From: Roseovarius litoreus
Lineage (GTDB): Bacteria > Pseudomonadota > Alphaproteobacteria > Rhodobacterales > Rhodobacteraceae
Length of the DNA: 64,000 bases
Assembly: GCF_900142765.1 (NCBI RefSeq)
Contig: NZ_FRCB01000003.1
Coordinates: forward strand, 310,001-374,000
Direction of reading: 5' to 3'
The first letter of the stretch is position 1, and each line of letters starts with the position of its first letter. Below the pieces are notes generated by a model. That model made no database searches. It was not told the DNA's origin and was given only the letters and a program-made list of their open reading frames with translations. Position numbers and translations under genes: made by a program. Of this stretch, positions 8,370 through 16,188 are shown in pieces.

Positions 8370-9386
8370 TTGGTTACGACCCAGCTGCCCACACCCCCGG
8401 ATCCCGACGCGCTGCATGAAGCGGTTGTGGAATTTCCCGACAATCGGCTGCTGATCGATCTGTGCGGTGAATATGACCGTCATCTGGCTGATATAGAACA
8501 GAAAATGGGTGTGCAGATCCTGCGCCGCGGCAATCAGCTCGTGGTGGTCGGCGCCGCCATTGCCGCGCGGGACACGATCGACGTGCTGCAGGCGCTCTAT
8601 CAGCGGCTCGAATCCGGCAAGCCCGTCGGACCCGGCGATGTGGACCGCGAATTGCGCATGGGCGCCGATCTCGATGCCTCCGGCACCCGCGACGGCGACC
8701 AGCTCGAGATGTTCAAGGGCGGCCCGGTCGAGATCAAGACCCGCAAGAAACTGGTCGAACCGCGCACCGACGCGCAAAAAGCCTATGTCAAATCGCTCTT
8801 CGCCCATGAAATGGCCTTCGGCATCGGCCCCGCCGGCACCGGCAAGACCTATCTCGCCGTGGCCGTGGGCGTGTCGATGTTCATCGACGGCCATGTCGAT
8901 CGCATCATCCTCAGCCGCCCCGCCGTCGAAGCCGGCGAGAAACTGGGCTACCTGCCCGGCGACATGAAGGAAAAGGTCGATCCCTACATGCAGCCGCTCT
9001 ATGACGCGCTCAACGATTTCCTGCCCGGCAAGCAACTGGCCAAGCTGATCGAGGAAAAGCGCATCGAGATCGCGCCGCTCGCCTTCATGCGGGGGCGCAC
9101 CCTCGCCAATGCCTTCGTCGTGCTCGACGAGGCGCAGAACGCCACCTCCATGCAGATGAAGATGTTCCTCACGCGCTTGGGCGAAGGCTCGCGCATGGTC
9201 ATCACCGGCGACCGCAGCCAGATCGACCTGCCGCGCGGCGTGACCAGCGGGCTGCATGACGCCGAACGCCTGCTCACCCGCATCCCCGGCGTGTCCTTCA
9301 ACTACTTCACCTCTAAGGACGTGGTCCGCCACCCGCTTGTCGCCGCGATCATCGAAGCCTACGAAGCCGACACACCCGGCGCCTGA
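8370..9386 (+). CDS. phoH: PhoH-family ATPase (YbeZ-like)
   Basis: A 338-residue cytoplasmic P-loop ATPase. An N-terminal KH-like segment leads to the PhoH domain with Walker A GPAGTGKTYLA, the conserved LSRPAVEAGEKLGYLPGD, and Walker B VVLDEAQN. YbeZ partners YbeY in rRNA processing and RNA quality control, and its operon position next to ybeY fits. The start is TTG at 8370 with CAGGAGA at 8358-8364; the reading frame has no better ATG nearby. It opens the phoH-ybeY-corC-lnt series. Confidence 0.93.
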   Translation: MVTTQLPTPPDPDALHEAVVEFPDNRLLIDLCGEYDRHLADIEQKMGVQILRRGNQLVVVGAAIAARDTIDVLQALYQRLESGKPVGPGDVDRELRMGADLDASGTRDGDQLEMFKGGPVEIKTRKKLVEPRTDAQKAYVKSLFAHEMAFGIGPAGTGKTYLAVAVGVSMFIDGHVDRIILSRPAVEAGEKLGYLPGDMKEKVDPYMQPLYDALNDFLPGKQLAKLIEEKRIEIAPLAFMRGRTLANAFVVLDEAQNATSMQMKMFLTRLGEGSRMVITGDRSQIDLPRGVTSGLHDAERLLTRIPGVSFNYFTSKDVVRHPLVAAIIEAYEADTPGA

Positions 9387-9446
9387 ATGCCTGACCCCGG
9401 CCCATGCTCGCGCCACCACGACCCTTGCTCCGGCAAGGTCAGGCCC

Positions 9447-9531
9447 TTGCGTTTCTTCTGGCCCCAAATATCCCGGGGGCCCGGGGGCAGAGCCCCCGAA
9501 CCTTACCCTGCGGGCAGAGCCCCCGAACCCA
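9447..9531. repeat. GC-rich palindromic intergenic repeat between phoH and ybeY
   Basis: The spacer contains a run reading GGCCCCAAATATCCCGGGGG, then a perfect hairpin CGGGGGC-AGA-GCCCCCG (9482-9498), then a second partial copy with GGGCAGAGCCCCCGAACC (9512-9529). Similar 'CCCAAATATCCCGGGGG' elements followed by a GGGGGC/GCCCCC hairpin recur in spacers of Roseobacter-group genomes in my recollection. It may act as a transcription terminator or mRNA-stabilising hairpin after phoH. Confidence 0.6.
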
Positions 9532-9550
9532 ACCCCGCGATCCTCCCCCC

Positions 9551-10048
9551 ATGCTGACCGAAACCATTCTCGAAGACGACCGCTGGCAGGCCCTCGATCT
9601 GCCCGGCCTCGCCGAAACCGCCGCCCGCGCGGCTCTCACCCATCTGGGCCTTGCGCCCGACGCGTGGGAAATCGCCATCCTCGCCTGTGACGATGCGCGC
9701 ATCATGGCGCTCAATGCCGATTTCCGCGACAAGCCGGTGCCCACCAACGTGCTCAGCTGGCCTGAAACCGATCTGGCCCCCGACACACCCGGCGCCCGTC
9801 CCGAGGCGCCCGCGCAAGCGGGCGACGACGCGCCCACCCCGCTCGGCGACATCGCCATCGCCTGGGAGACCTGCCAGCGCGAGGCCGAAGCCGCCGGCAA
9901 GCCGCTGCCGGACCATGTGACGCATCTGATCGTTCATGCGGTGTTACATTTGCTCGGCTATGATCATATCCGTGACCAAGATGCCACTTTGATGGAAACA
10001 ACCGAAGTGGCGATACTTGGCAAACTGGGGGTCCCTGACCCATATTGA
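9551..10048 (+). CDS. ybeY: Endoribonuclease / rRNA maturation factor YbeY
   Basis: A 165-residue single-strand-specific endoribonuclease needed for 16S rRNA 3' maturation and 70S quality control. The zinc motif HxxxHxxGxDH is visible as HAVLHLLGYDH near the C-terminus, and the upstream NVLSWPE segment fits the family. A Pro/Ala-rich insertion (about residues 76-96) is longer than in E. coli YbeY and low in complexity. It sits between phoH and corC, as is usual. Confidence 0.95.
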   Translation: MLTETILEDDRWQALDLPGLAETAARAALTHLGLAPDAWEIAILACDDARIMALNADFRDKPVPTNVLSWPETDLAPDTPGARPEAPAQAGDDAPTPLGDIAIAWETCQREAEAAGKPLPDHVTHLIVHAVLHLLGYDHIRDQDATLMETTEVAILGKLGVPDPY

Positions 10049-10091
10049 CTGCATTGGGGTGCCTGCACCCCGCCAACGGACACAAGAGACG

Positions 10092-10982
10092 ATGGGCGAC
10101 AGTATAGACGAGTCCTCTAACGCGGCGCAAAGCGCGCAGCCTCAGAGGCATGATGATGACGACGAACCAGCCGGGTTTTTCCGCCGGATCATCGGGGTCT
10201 TCTCCCCCGGTGACGACACCCAGACCGATGAGACCCGATCCGACGCCTCGGCGCCCGGTGCCATGCCGGGCCTGCGCAACCTGCGCGACATGGCGGTCGA
10301 GGATGTGGCCATTCCCAAGGCCGATATCGTCTCGGTCCCGGTCTCCATCTCCCGCGATGAACTGGTCGATGTGTTCCGCGAAAGCGGCATGACCCGCCTG
10401 CCGGTCTATGAAGGCACGCTCGACACCCCCATCGGCATGGTCCATCTCAAGGATTTCGCCCTGCGCCACGGCTTCAACGGGCAGTCCAGCGCCTATTCGC
10501 TGAAAAAGATGCTGCGCCCGCTGCTCTTCGTGCCGCCCTCCATGCCGATCGGCGTGCTCTTGCAGAAGATGCAGAACGACCGGCGCCACATGGCCCTTGT
10601 GATCGACGAATATGGCGGTGTCGACGGTCTCGTGACGATCGAGGACCTGATCGAACAGGTCGTCGGCGAGATCGAGGATGAACATGACGTGGACGAGGAT
10701 CAGTATTTCGTCCGCGAAAGCCCCGGCAGCTATCTCGCCATCGCCAAGACCCCGCTCGACGAGTTTCAGGCCGAAACCGGCCTGTCGCTGACCGACGCCG
10801 AAGAGGTGGACGAGGAAGAGATCGACACCCTGGGCGGTCTCGTCTTCATGCTTCTGGGCCGTGTCCCGGTGCGCGGCGAGGTGGTGGAACATCCCTCCGG
10901 CGCCTCGATCGAGGTGATCGATGCCGATCCGCGCCGAATCAAGCGCCTGCGTGTGCGTCTTCCCGACCACAAGGATGCCTGA
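10092..10982 (+). CDS. corC: CorC/HlyC-type CBS-domain protein (YbeX)
   Basis: A 296-residue cytoplasmic protein with an acidic, charged N-terminus, two CBS repeats (TRLPVYEG ... [10 protein letters not shown] and [28 protein letters not shown]) and a C-terminal CorC_HlyC domain ([15 protein letters not shown]). E. coli YbeX/CorC affects magnesium/cobalt efflux and ribosome metabolism. The start MGDSIDESS is chosen over an upstream reading that would overlap ybeY. Its end overlaps the lnt start by 8 bases, implying translational coupling. Confidence 0.92.
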   Translation: MGDSIDESSNAAQSAQPQRHDDDDEPAGFFRRIIGVFSPGDDTQTDETRSDASAPGAMPGLRNLRDMAVEDVAIPKADIVSVPVSISRDELVDVFRESGMTRLPVYEGTLDTPIGMVHLKDFALRHGFNGQSSAYSLKKMLRPLLFVPPSMPIGVLLQKMQNDRRHMALVIDEYGGVDGLVTIEDLIEQVVGEIEDEHDVDEDQYFVRESPGSYLAIAKTPLDEFQAETGLSLTDAEEVDEEEIDTLGGLVFMLLGRVPVRGEVVEHPSGASIEVIDADPRRIKRLRVRLPDHKDA

Positions 10983-12528
10983 CACCCGCCTTGTCGGCCT
11001 CGCGGCATGGGCCGCCGGTCTGCGCCCGCGCAACCGTCTGATCCTCTGCGCGCTGATCGGCGCGCTGGCCGGGCTGGGGCAGGCGCCCTGGGGGCTCTGG
11101 CCGCTGACCGTGGCGGGTCTCGCCATGCTCTTCGCGATCTTCACCGCCGCGCCCACATGGCGCCGCGCGGGGTTTCTCGGCTGGGCGGCGGGCACCGGCT
11201 ATTTCATGCTCTCGCTCAATTGGATCGTCGAGCCGTTCCTCGTGGATGTCGCGCGCCATGGCTGGATGGCGCCTTTCGCGCTCTTCGGCCTCTCGGCGGG
11301 GCTGGCGCTCTTTTGGGCGGCGGGCTTTGCGCTGGCGCGCGCGGCGGGCGGCGGGGCGCTTGCGTGGGTCGCCGCGCTGCTCCTGTCCGAAGCCGCGCGC
11401 ACCTATCTGTTCACCGGCTTTCCCTGGGCGCAGACGGGCCATGCCCTGATCGACACGCCTTGGCTTCACTGGGCGTCCTGGGGCGGCTCTTTGATGCTGA
11501 CGGCGATCACGCTTGCGGCGGCGGCGGCGCTCTGGCGCGTGGTCTGCGGCCCGCGCCCGGCGGCCCTCGTGGCCCTCGCGCTCATTGCCGCACTCCATGG
11601 GGCAGGGGCCGCGCTGACGCCTGCCGCACAGCCCACGCCCGACGCCCCTCTGGTGCGCCTGATCCAGCCCAATGCCGCCCAGCATCTCAAATGGCATCCC
11701 GACCACACCCGCACCTTCTTCGAGCGACAGATCGCCTTCACCTCCGCGCCACCGGACGGGCAGGGCGCCCCCACGCCCGCCGCGCGCCCCGATCTGATCG
11801 TCTGGCCCGAAACCGCGATCCCCGTGCTGCTCGAGCGTGCCGGTCCGGCCTTTGACGCGATCTCGGCGGCCGCAGACGGCGCGCCCGTGGTTCTTGGCCT
11901 GCAACGCACCGACGGGCTGCGCTATTTCAACTCTCTGGTGATGCTCGATGCCTCGGGACAGGTGGCAGCCCTTTACGACAAGCACCACCTTGTCCCCTTC
12001 GGCGAATACATCCCCTTCGGCGATTTTTTCGCCCGCTTCGGGATCACCGCCTTTTCCGCCCAGGCGGGCAACGGCTATTCCTCGGGGCCGGGCGCGCAGG
12101 TGATCGGCCTCGGCGATCTTGGCCTTGCGCTGCCGCTCATCTGCTACGAAGGCGTCTTTCCGCAGGACGTGCGCGCCGCCCCTGCGCGCCCCGACATGCT
12201 TTTGCTGATCACCAATGACGCGTGGTTCGGCACCCGCTCGGGTCCCTATCAACATCTGGCCCAAGCCCGCCTGCGCAGCGTCGAACAGGGCCTGCCGATG
12301 ATCCGTGTCGCCAATACCGGTGTCTCTGCGATGATCGATGCGGCGGGCCGTGTCACCGCCTCGATCCCCCTGGGGCAGGCGGGGTGGCGCGATGCCCCCT
12401 TGCCGCCGCCCTTGCCCCCCACCATCTATGCCCGAACCGGCGATAGTCCGGCCATCGGGCTCGCACTGGTGCTGCTCGCCCTGTCATTCTTGCGCAACAG
12501 GTCCCCGGCGCGCTCAGATAGCGATTGA
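10975..12528 (+). CDS. lnt: Apolipoprotein N-acyltransferase Lnt
   Basis: A 517-residue inner-membrane enzyme that adds the third acyl chain to the N-terminal Cys of lipoproteins. The N-terminal third holds about six membrane segments; the rest is a periplasmic nitrilase-type domain. The catalytic Glu-Lys-Cys triad maps to WPETAIP, DKHHLVPFGEYIPF and ICYEGVFP. A final hydrophobic helix is present. The start is [12 protein letters not shown], inside the end of corC. Several lipoproteins in this window (7924, 19532, 28728, 37990) would be substrates. Confidence 0.95.
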   Translation: MPDTRLVGLAAWAAGLRPRNRLILCALIGALAGLGQAPWGLWPLTVAGLAMLFAIFTAAPTWRRAGFLGWAAGTGYFMLSLNWIVEPFLVDVARHGWMAPFALFGLSAGLALFWAAGFALARAAGGGALAWVAALLLSEAARTYLFTGFPWAQTGHALIDTPWLHWASWGGSLMLTAITLAAAAALWRVVCGPRPAALVALALIAALHGAGAALTPAAQPTPDAPLVRLIQPNAAQHLKWHPDHTRTFFERQIAFTSAPPDGQGAPTPAARPDLIVWPETAIPVLLERAGPAFDAISAAADGAPVVLGLQRTDGLRYFNSLVMLDASGQVAALYDKHHLVPFGEYIPFGDFFARFGITAFSAQAGNGYSSGPGAQVIGLGDLGLALPLICYEGVFPQDVRAAPARPDMLLLITNDAWFGTRSGPYQHLAQARLRSVEQGLPMIRVANTGVSAMIDAAGRVTASIPLGQAGWRDAPLPPPLPPTIYARTGDSPAIGLALVLLALSFLRNRSPARSDSD

Positions 12529-12562
12529 CGCGCCTCCACAGGCCGCTTAACCACTGACGCAC

Positions 12563-12608
12563 CCGTCACAACGGCTTCCTGGCGTGACGGCTGACATACA
12601 ATGGAGCA
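12563..12608 (+). ncRNA. SAM/SAH riboswitch controlling metK
   Basis: CCGTCAC (12563-12569) and GTGACGG (12584-12590) form a 7-bp hairpin whose loop reads AACGGCTTCCTGGC. The loop segment GCTTCC can pair with GGAGC (12603-12607), giving the H-type pseudoknot of the SAM/SAH class, with one U bulged. GGAG is also the metK ribosome site, so ligand binding should block initiation. The loop and the downstream ATGGAGCA match my memory of the published core almost base for base. SAM/SAH riboswitches are known upstream of metK in Rhodobacterales. Confidence 0.92.
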
Positions 12609-12616
12609 CTCTCATC

Positions 12617-13795
12617 ATGTCCCGTGACAATTACATCTTTACCTCCGAATCCGTTTCGGAGGGGCATCCCGATAAGGTCTGTGACCGGATTTCGGACGCC
12701 ATCCTCGATGCTTTCCTGGCCGAGGAGCCCAACGCCCGCGTGGCTGCGGAAACCTTCGCCACCACCAACCGCGTCGTCATCGGCGGCGAGGTCGGACTTC
12801 AGGATCAGGACCGCCTGCGCGTCTACATGGACCGGATCGAAGACATCGCTCGGGCTTGCATCCGGGACATCGGATACGAGCAGGACAAGTTCCACTGGGA
12901 AACCTGCGAGATCACCAACCTTCTGCACGAGCAATCCGCCCATATCGCCCAGGGCGTGACCGGCGAACGCGGTGACGAAGGCGCAGGCGACCAGGGTATC
13001 ATGTTCGGCTACGCCACCAACGAGACCGACGCGCTCATGCCCGCCCCGATCCAGTTCAGCCACGCGATCCTGCGCCGGCTGGCCGAGGTGCGCAAATCCG
13101 GCGTCGAACCCTCGCTGCGCCCCGATGCCAAAAGCCAGCTCTCGCTGCGCTACGAAAACGGCAAGCCGGTCGAAGTCACGCAGATCGTGCTCTCGACCCA
13201 GCACGAAAGCGAAGCCCAGACGAGCGACGACATCCGCGCCATCGTCGAGCCCTATATCCGCGAGGTTCTGCCCGCCGAATGGATCACCGCCCGCACCGAA
13301 TGGTGGGTCAACCCGACCGGCACCTTCGTGATCGGCGGCCCTGACGGCGACGCTGGCCTCACCGGCCGCAAGATCATCGTCGACACCTATGGCGGGGCCG
13401 CTCCGCATGGTGGCGGCGCGTTTTCCGGCAAGGACCCGACCAAGGTGGACCGCTCGGCCGCTTATGCCGCGCGCTATCTCGCCAAGAACGTGGTCGCTGC
13501 CGGCATGGCCGAACGCTGCACCCTGCAGCTCTCCTATGCGATCGGCGTGGCCCGTCCGCTGTCAATCTACGTGGACACCCACGGCACCGGCGAAGTGCCG
13601 CCCGCCAAGATCGAAGAGGCCGTCGCCAAGGTCATGGACCTGACCCCGCGCGGCATCCGCGACAAGCTGCAGCTGAACAAGCCGATCTACCAGCGCACCG
13701 CCGCTTACGGCCATTTCGGGCGCGAGCCCGATGGCGATGGCGGCTTCAGCTGGGAAAAAACCGATCTGGTCGACGCGCTGAAAAAAGCCGTCTGA
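12617..13795 (+). CDS. metK: S-adenosylmethionine synthetase MetK
   Basis: A 392-residue cytoplasmic enzyme that makes SAM from methionine and ATP. Signatures are [31 protein letters not shown] and the P-loop-like [19 protein letters not shown]. The ATG at 12617 lies 10 bases after GGAG, which is sequestered by the riboswitch pseudoknot described separately; the upstream in-frame codon at 12584 lies inside the riboswitch and is rejected. Its product supplies methyl groups for trmB next door and many other enzymes. A strong terminator follows. Confidence 0.98.
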   Translation: MSRDNYIFTSESVSEGHPDKVCDRISDAILDAFLAEEPNARVAAETFATTNRVVIGGEVGLQDQDRLRVYMDRIEDIARACIRDIGYEQDKFHWETCEITNLLHEQSAHIAQGVTGERGDEGAGDQGIMFGYATNETDALMPAPIQFSHAILRRLAEVRKSGVEPSLRPDAKSQLSLRYENGKPVEVTQIVLSTQHESEAQTSDDIRAIVEPYIREVLPAEWITARTEWWVNPTGTFVIGGPDGDAGLTGRKIIVDTYGGAAPHGGGAFSGKDPTKVDRSAAYAARYLAKNVVAAGMAERCTLQLSYAIGVARPLSIYVDTHGTGEVPPAKIEEAVAKVMDLTPRGIRDKLQLNKPIYQRTAAYGHFGREPDGDGGFSWEKTDLVDALKKAV

Positions 13796-13822
13796 TCCGA
13801 CCCGTTTACGCGGCCCAAAACC

Positions 13823-13859
13823 GGAGTTGTGTCCAACATGGACACAACTCCTTTCTTTT
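13823..13859 (+). terminator. Rho-independent terminator of metK
   Basis: A perfect 12-bp stem, GGAGTTGTGTCC with GGACACAACTCC, encloses the loop AACAT and is followed by TTTCTTTT. It lies 27 bases past the metK stop. Confidence 0.95.
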
Positions 13860-13882
13860 GCCCCCGGTTTCGTCCTGAACGC

Positions 13883-13908
13883 GTGTAGGTTTCGTACAAA
13901 CCCTACAC
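13883..13908. repeat. 26-bp palindrome, copy 1 (GTGTA...GTAC...TACAC)
   Basis: The element starts GTGTAGGTTTCGTAC and ends AAACCCTACAC, with outer arms GTGTA/TACAC and inner arms GGTTT/AAACC around CGTAC. A second 26-base element at 52274-52299 keeps the same ends and the central GTACAAA (20 of 26 positions identical). Here it sits between the metK terminator and trmB, 60 bases before the trmB start. It is probably a protein-binding site of unknown owner. Confidence 0.55.
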
Positions 13909-13968
13909 ATCGCCCTCGCTCCGTGAGGGGGCTTGCAGCCCGCCCCCGATCTGGTGCATCTGGTCCCC

Positions 13969-14682
13969 ATGAGCACCGAAAATCACCCCTCAGGCGCCCC
14001 GTGGCGCAATTTCTATGGCCGCTTCAAGGGCAAGGGTCTGCGCCCGTCGCAACAGACCTATCTTGACGAGGATCTGGCGAAACTCTCTCCCGGACCGGTC
14101 GATTGGGACGTGAACCCCGACCGAGAACCCCTTGATCTGAAATCTCTTTTCGGGGATCGGGACATCTGGCTCGAGATCGGTTTCGGCGGTGGCGAACACA
14201 TGGTGCATCAGGCCGTCCACAATCCCGGGATCGGTCTGATCGGCTGCGAGCCTTATATCAACGGCGTGGCCATGCTTCTGGGCAAGATCCGCGACAGTGG
14301 CGCACAAAATATAGCGGTTCACCCCGGCGATGTCCGCGATATGTTCGATGTTCTGCCCGAGAATTCCGTCTCCCGCGCCTTTCTGCTCTATCCCGACCCC
14401 TGGCCCAAGAAGCGCCACCACAGGCGCCGTTTCGTGACGCCAGGATATCTTGAGCCTTTGTCCAGGGTATTGAAATCAGGCGCTATTTTCCGTGTCGCCA
14501 CGGATATTCCCGACTATGTGCGCCAGACCCTCGAAGAGGTGCCGCGCCATGGCTTCACATGGCAGGCCGAGCGTCCCGCCGATTGGCGGGAGCCGTGGAA
14601 TGATTGGATTTCAACACGTTACGAGCAAAAAGCCCTGCGCGAAGGGCGCCGGCCCCATTACCTCACCTTCGTGAAGAATTGA
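13969..14682 (+). CDS. trmB: tRNA (guanine-N7-)-methyltransferase TrmB
   Basis: A 237-residue SAM-dependent methyltransferase making m7G46 in tRNA. The SAM site is LEIGFGGGEH, the conserved PDPWPKKRHHRRRF motif is intact, and the C-terminus carries the substrate region STRYEQKALREGR. The ATG at 13969 gives normal family length, but no strong ribosome site precedes it; in-frame GTG 13954 and TTG 13933 are alternatives. Adjacent metK supplies the cofactor, and this order is common in Rhodobacterales. Confidence 0.95.
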   Translation: MSTENHPSGAPWRNFYGRFKGKGLRPSQQTYLDEDLAKLSPGPVDWDVNPDREPLDLKSLFGDRDIWLEIGFGGGEHMVHQAVHNPGIGLIGCEPYINGVAMLLGKIRDSGAQNIAVHPGDVRDMFDVLPENSVSRAFLLYPDPWPKKRHHRRRFVTPGYLEPLSRVLKSGAIFRVATDIPDYVRQTLEEVPRHGFTWQAERPADWREPWNDWISTRYEQKALREGRRPHYLTFVKN

Positions 14683-14708
14683 CGCCAAGCCCTTGATCTG
14701 GCGGCATA

Positions 14709-15872
14709 TTACGCCGCCAGCTTGTCGCCCAGACGGCCCAGCATGTCGACGCATTGCTGCAACTGATCCAGCGATACGAACTCGTCCGGCTTGTGCGCCT
14801 GCTCGATCGACCCCGGCCCACAGACCACCGCCGACATCCCATAGCTCTGAAACAACCCCGCCTCGGTCCCGAAGGGCACGAGATCGGCGGTGTTCGCCCC
14901 GGTCAGTTCCATCAGTATGTCCTTGGCTTCATTGACATCTGCGGGTTCCAGCCCCTCCACCTCGCCGATCACCTCGGTGATGATCGAGGCATCGGGACAG
15001 ACCGCGCGCATCGCCGGAAGCAGCACGTCATTGCAATACTCCCGCAGGCTGTCCTTCACATATTGCGCGTCCTCGGCCTGCACCGGGCGCATCTCCCATT
15101 CCAGCTTGGCGATCGACGCAATCACGTTATGCGCCACACCGCCCGACAAGCTGCCGGTGTTGATCGTCGTCCAGGGCGGGTCAAACCGGCTTGTCGCGGG
15201 CGCCCGGCTGCGCAATTCGTCCTTCAGTTCCAGCAGGCGGCTGACATAGCGCACCGCGTATTCCACCGCGTTCACGCCCCGATCCGGGGATGAGCCATGG
15301 CCCGCAAGCCCATGAAAATGCGTGGTATATTCATAGCAGCCCTTATGCCCTTCGATGATCCGCATCGAGGTCGGTTCGCCGATGATCGCCACGCCCGGGC
15401 GAATGCCGCGCTGCTTGAGACTTTCCACCAGTGCCTGTCCACCAAGGCATCCCACCTCTTCGTCATAGGTGAAGGCGAAATGGATCGGCCGGTCCCGCAC
15501 CCGCTCGGCGAAATAGGGCGCCATCGCCACCGCGGCCGCGATGAACCCCTTCATGTCGCAGGTCCCACGCCCATAAAGAAGCCCTTCATGTTCGGTCATC
15601 TCGAACGGGTAGCTGGCCCAGTCCTGCTCATCCACGGGCACCACATCCGAATGGCCCGACAACACGATGCCCCCATCAACTTCGGGTCCTATCGTGGCGA
15701 AAAGATTGGCTTTATGGCCGATTTCGTCGTGGAAGATGTCTACCTTGGCGCCTTCGCTTTCCAGCCGGTGCGCCAGATAGGCGATCATGTCCAGGTTGCT
15801 GAATTCCGAGACTGTGGGAAAGGCGATAAGATCGCCCAAAAGCGCAACGGTGTCGGAGAATTGTGTGCTCAC
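14709..15872 (-). CDS. argE: Acetylornithine deacetylase ArgE (M20 family)
   Basis: A 387-residue cytoplasmic metallohydrolase that releases ornithine from N-acetylornithine in arginine synthesis. M20 metal ligands appear in LSGHSDVVPVD, GRGTCDMKG, the catalytic YDEEVGCLG, and GEPTSM. The GTG start at 15872 is preceded by GAGG and gives the family's usual length; an ATG at 15935 would add 21 residues without homology. It is convergent with trmB. Related M20 amidohydrolases are hard to tell apart, but the whole protein reads as ArgE. Confidence 0.9.
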   Translation of the reverse strand: MSTQFSDTVALLGDLIAFPTVSEFSNLDMIAYLAHRLESEGAKVDIFHDEIGHKANLFATIGPEVDGGIVLSGHSDVVPVDEQDWASYPFEMTEHEGLLYGRGTCDMKGFIAAAVAMAPYFAERVRDRPIHFAFTYDEEVGCLGGQALVESLKQRGIRPGVAIIGEPTSMRIIEGHKGCYEYTTHFHGLAGHGSSPDRGVNAVEYAVRYVSRLLELKDELRSRAPATSRFDPPWTTINTGSLSGGVAHNVIASIAKLEWEMRPVQAEDAQYVKDSLREYCNDVLLPAMRAVCPDASIITEVIGEVEGLEPADVNEAKDILMELTGANTADLVPFGTEAGLFQSYGMSAVVCGPGSIEQAHKPDEFVSLDQLQQCVDMLGRLGDKLAA

Positions 15873-16188
15873 TTCGGCCTCGTGGAAATGTCTGAAAACC
15901 TGCGAGACTGTGTTGGTATGCTTGCTATGCGTCAACCCAAATCTGGTGATTTCTCAGCCTGCAAAGGCCGTGCTGCCCCTTTGGCGGGCGTGCGATCTGG
16001 CCTGTGCCAAGGATCAGGGCATCGCGAAAAGCTCTTCCGAGACCCACGATATCTGCCCTCGGACGTGCTATTTTGGGGTTGTTTCAAAAAAATGACTAGA
16101 AGTTGAGCAAGGAAAATAGTAGACACTTAAGATATGAATATGACCCCGCATCAAGACGGGGCTTCACTTGAGGTAGAGTGGTGCGGTT
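15873..16188. promoter_or_regulatory. Divergent spacer between argE and the adhesin gene
   Basis: This 316-base gap carries no convincing gene. The half next to the adhesin (16080-16160) is markedly AT-rich for this chromosome, as expected of a promoter or a poorly transcribed regulatory zone. A small stem CCCCG...CGGGG (about 16144-16160) lies 30 bases before the adhesin start. No known operator motif was recognised, so control of the secretion operon remains open. Confidence 0.4.
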
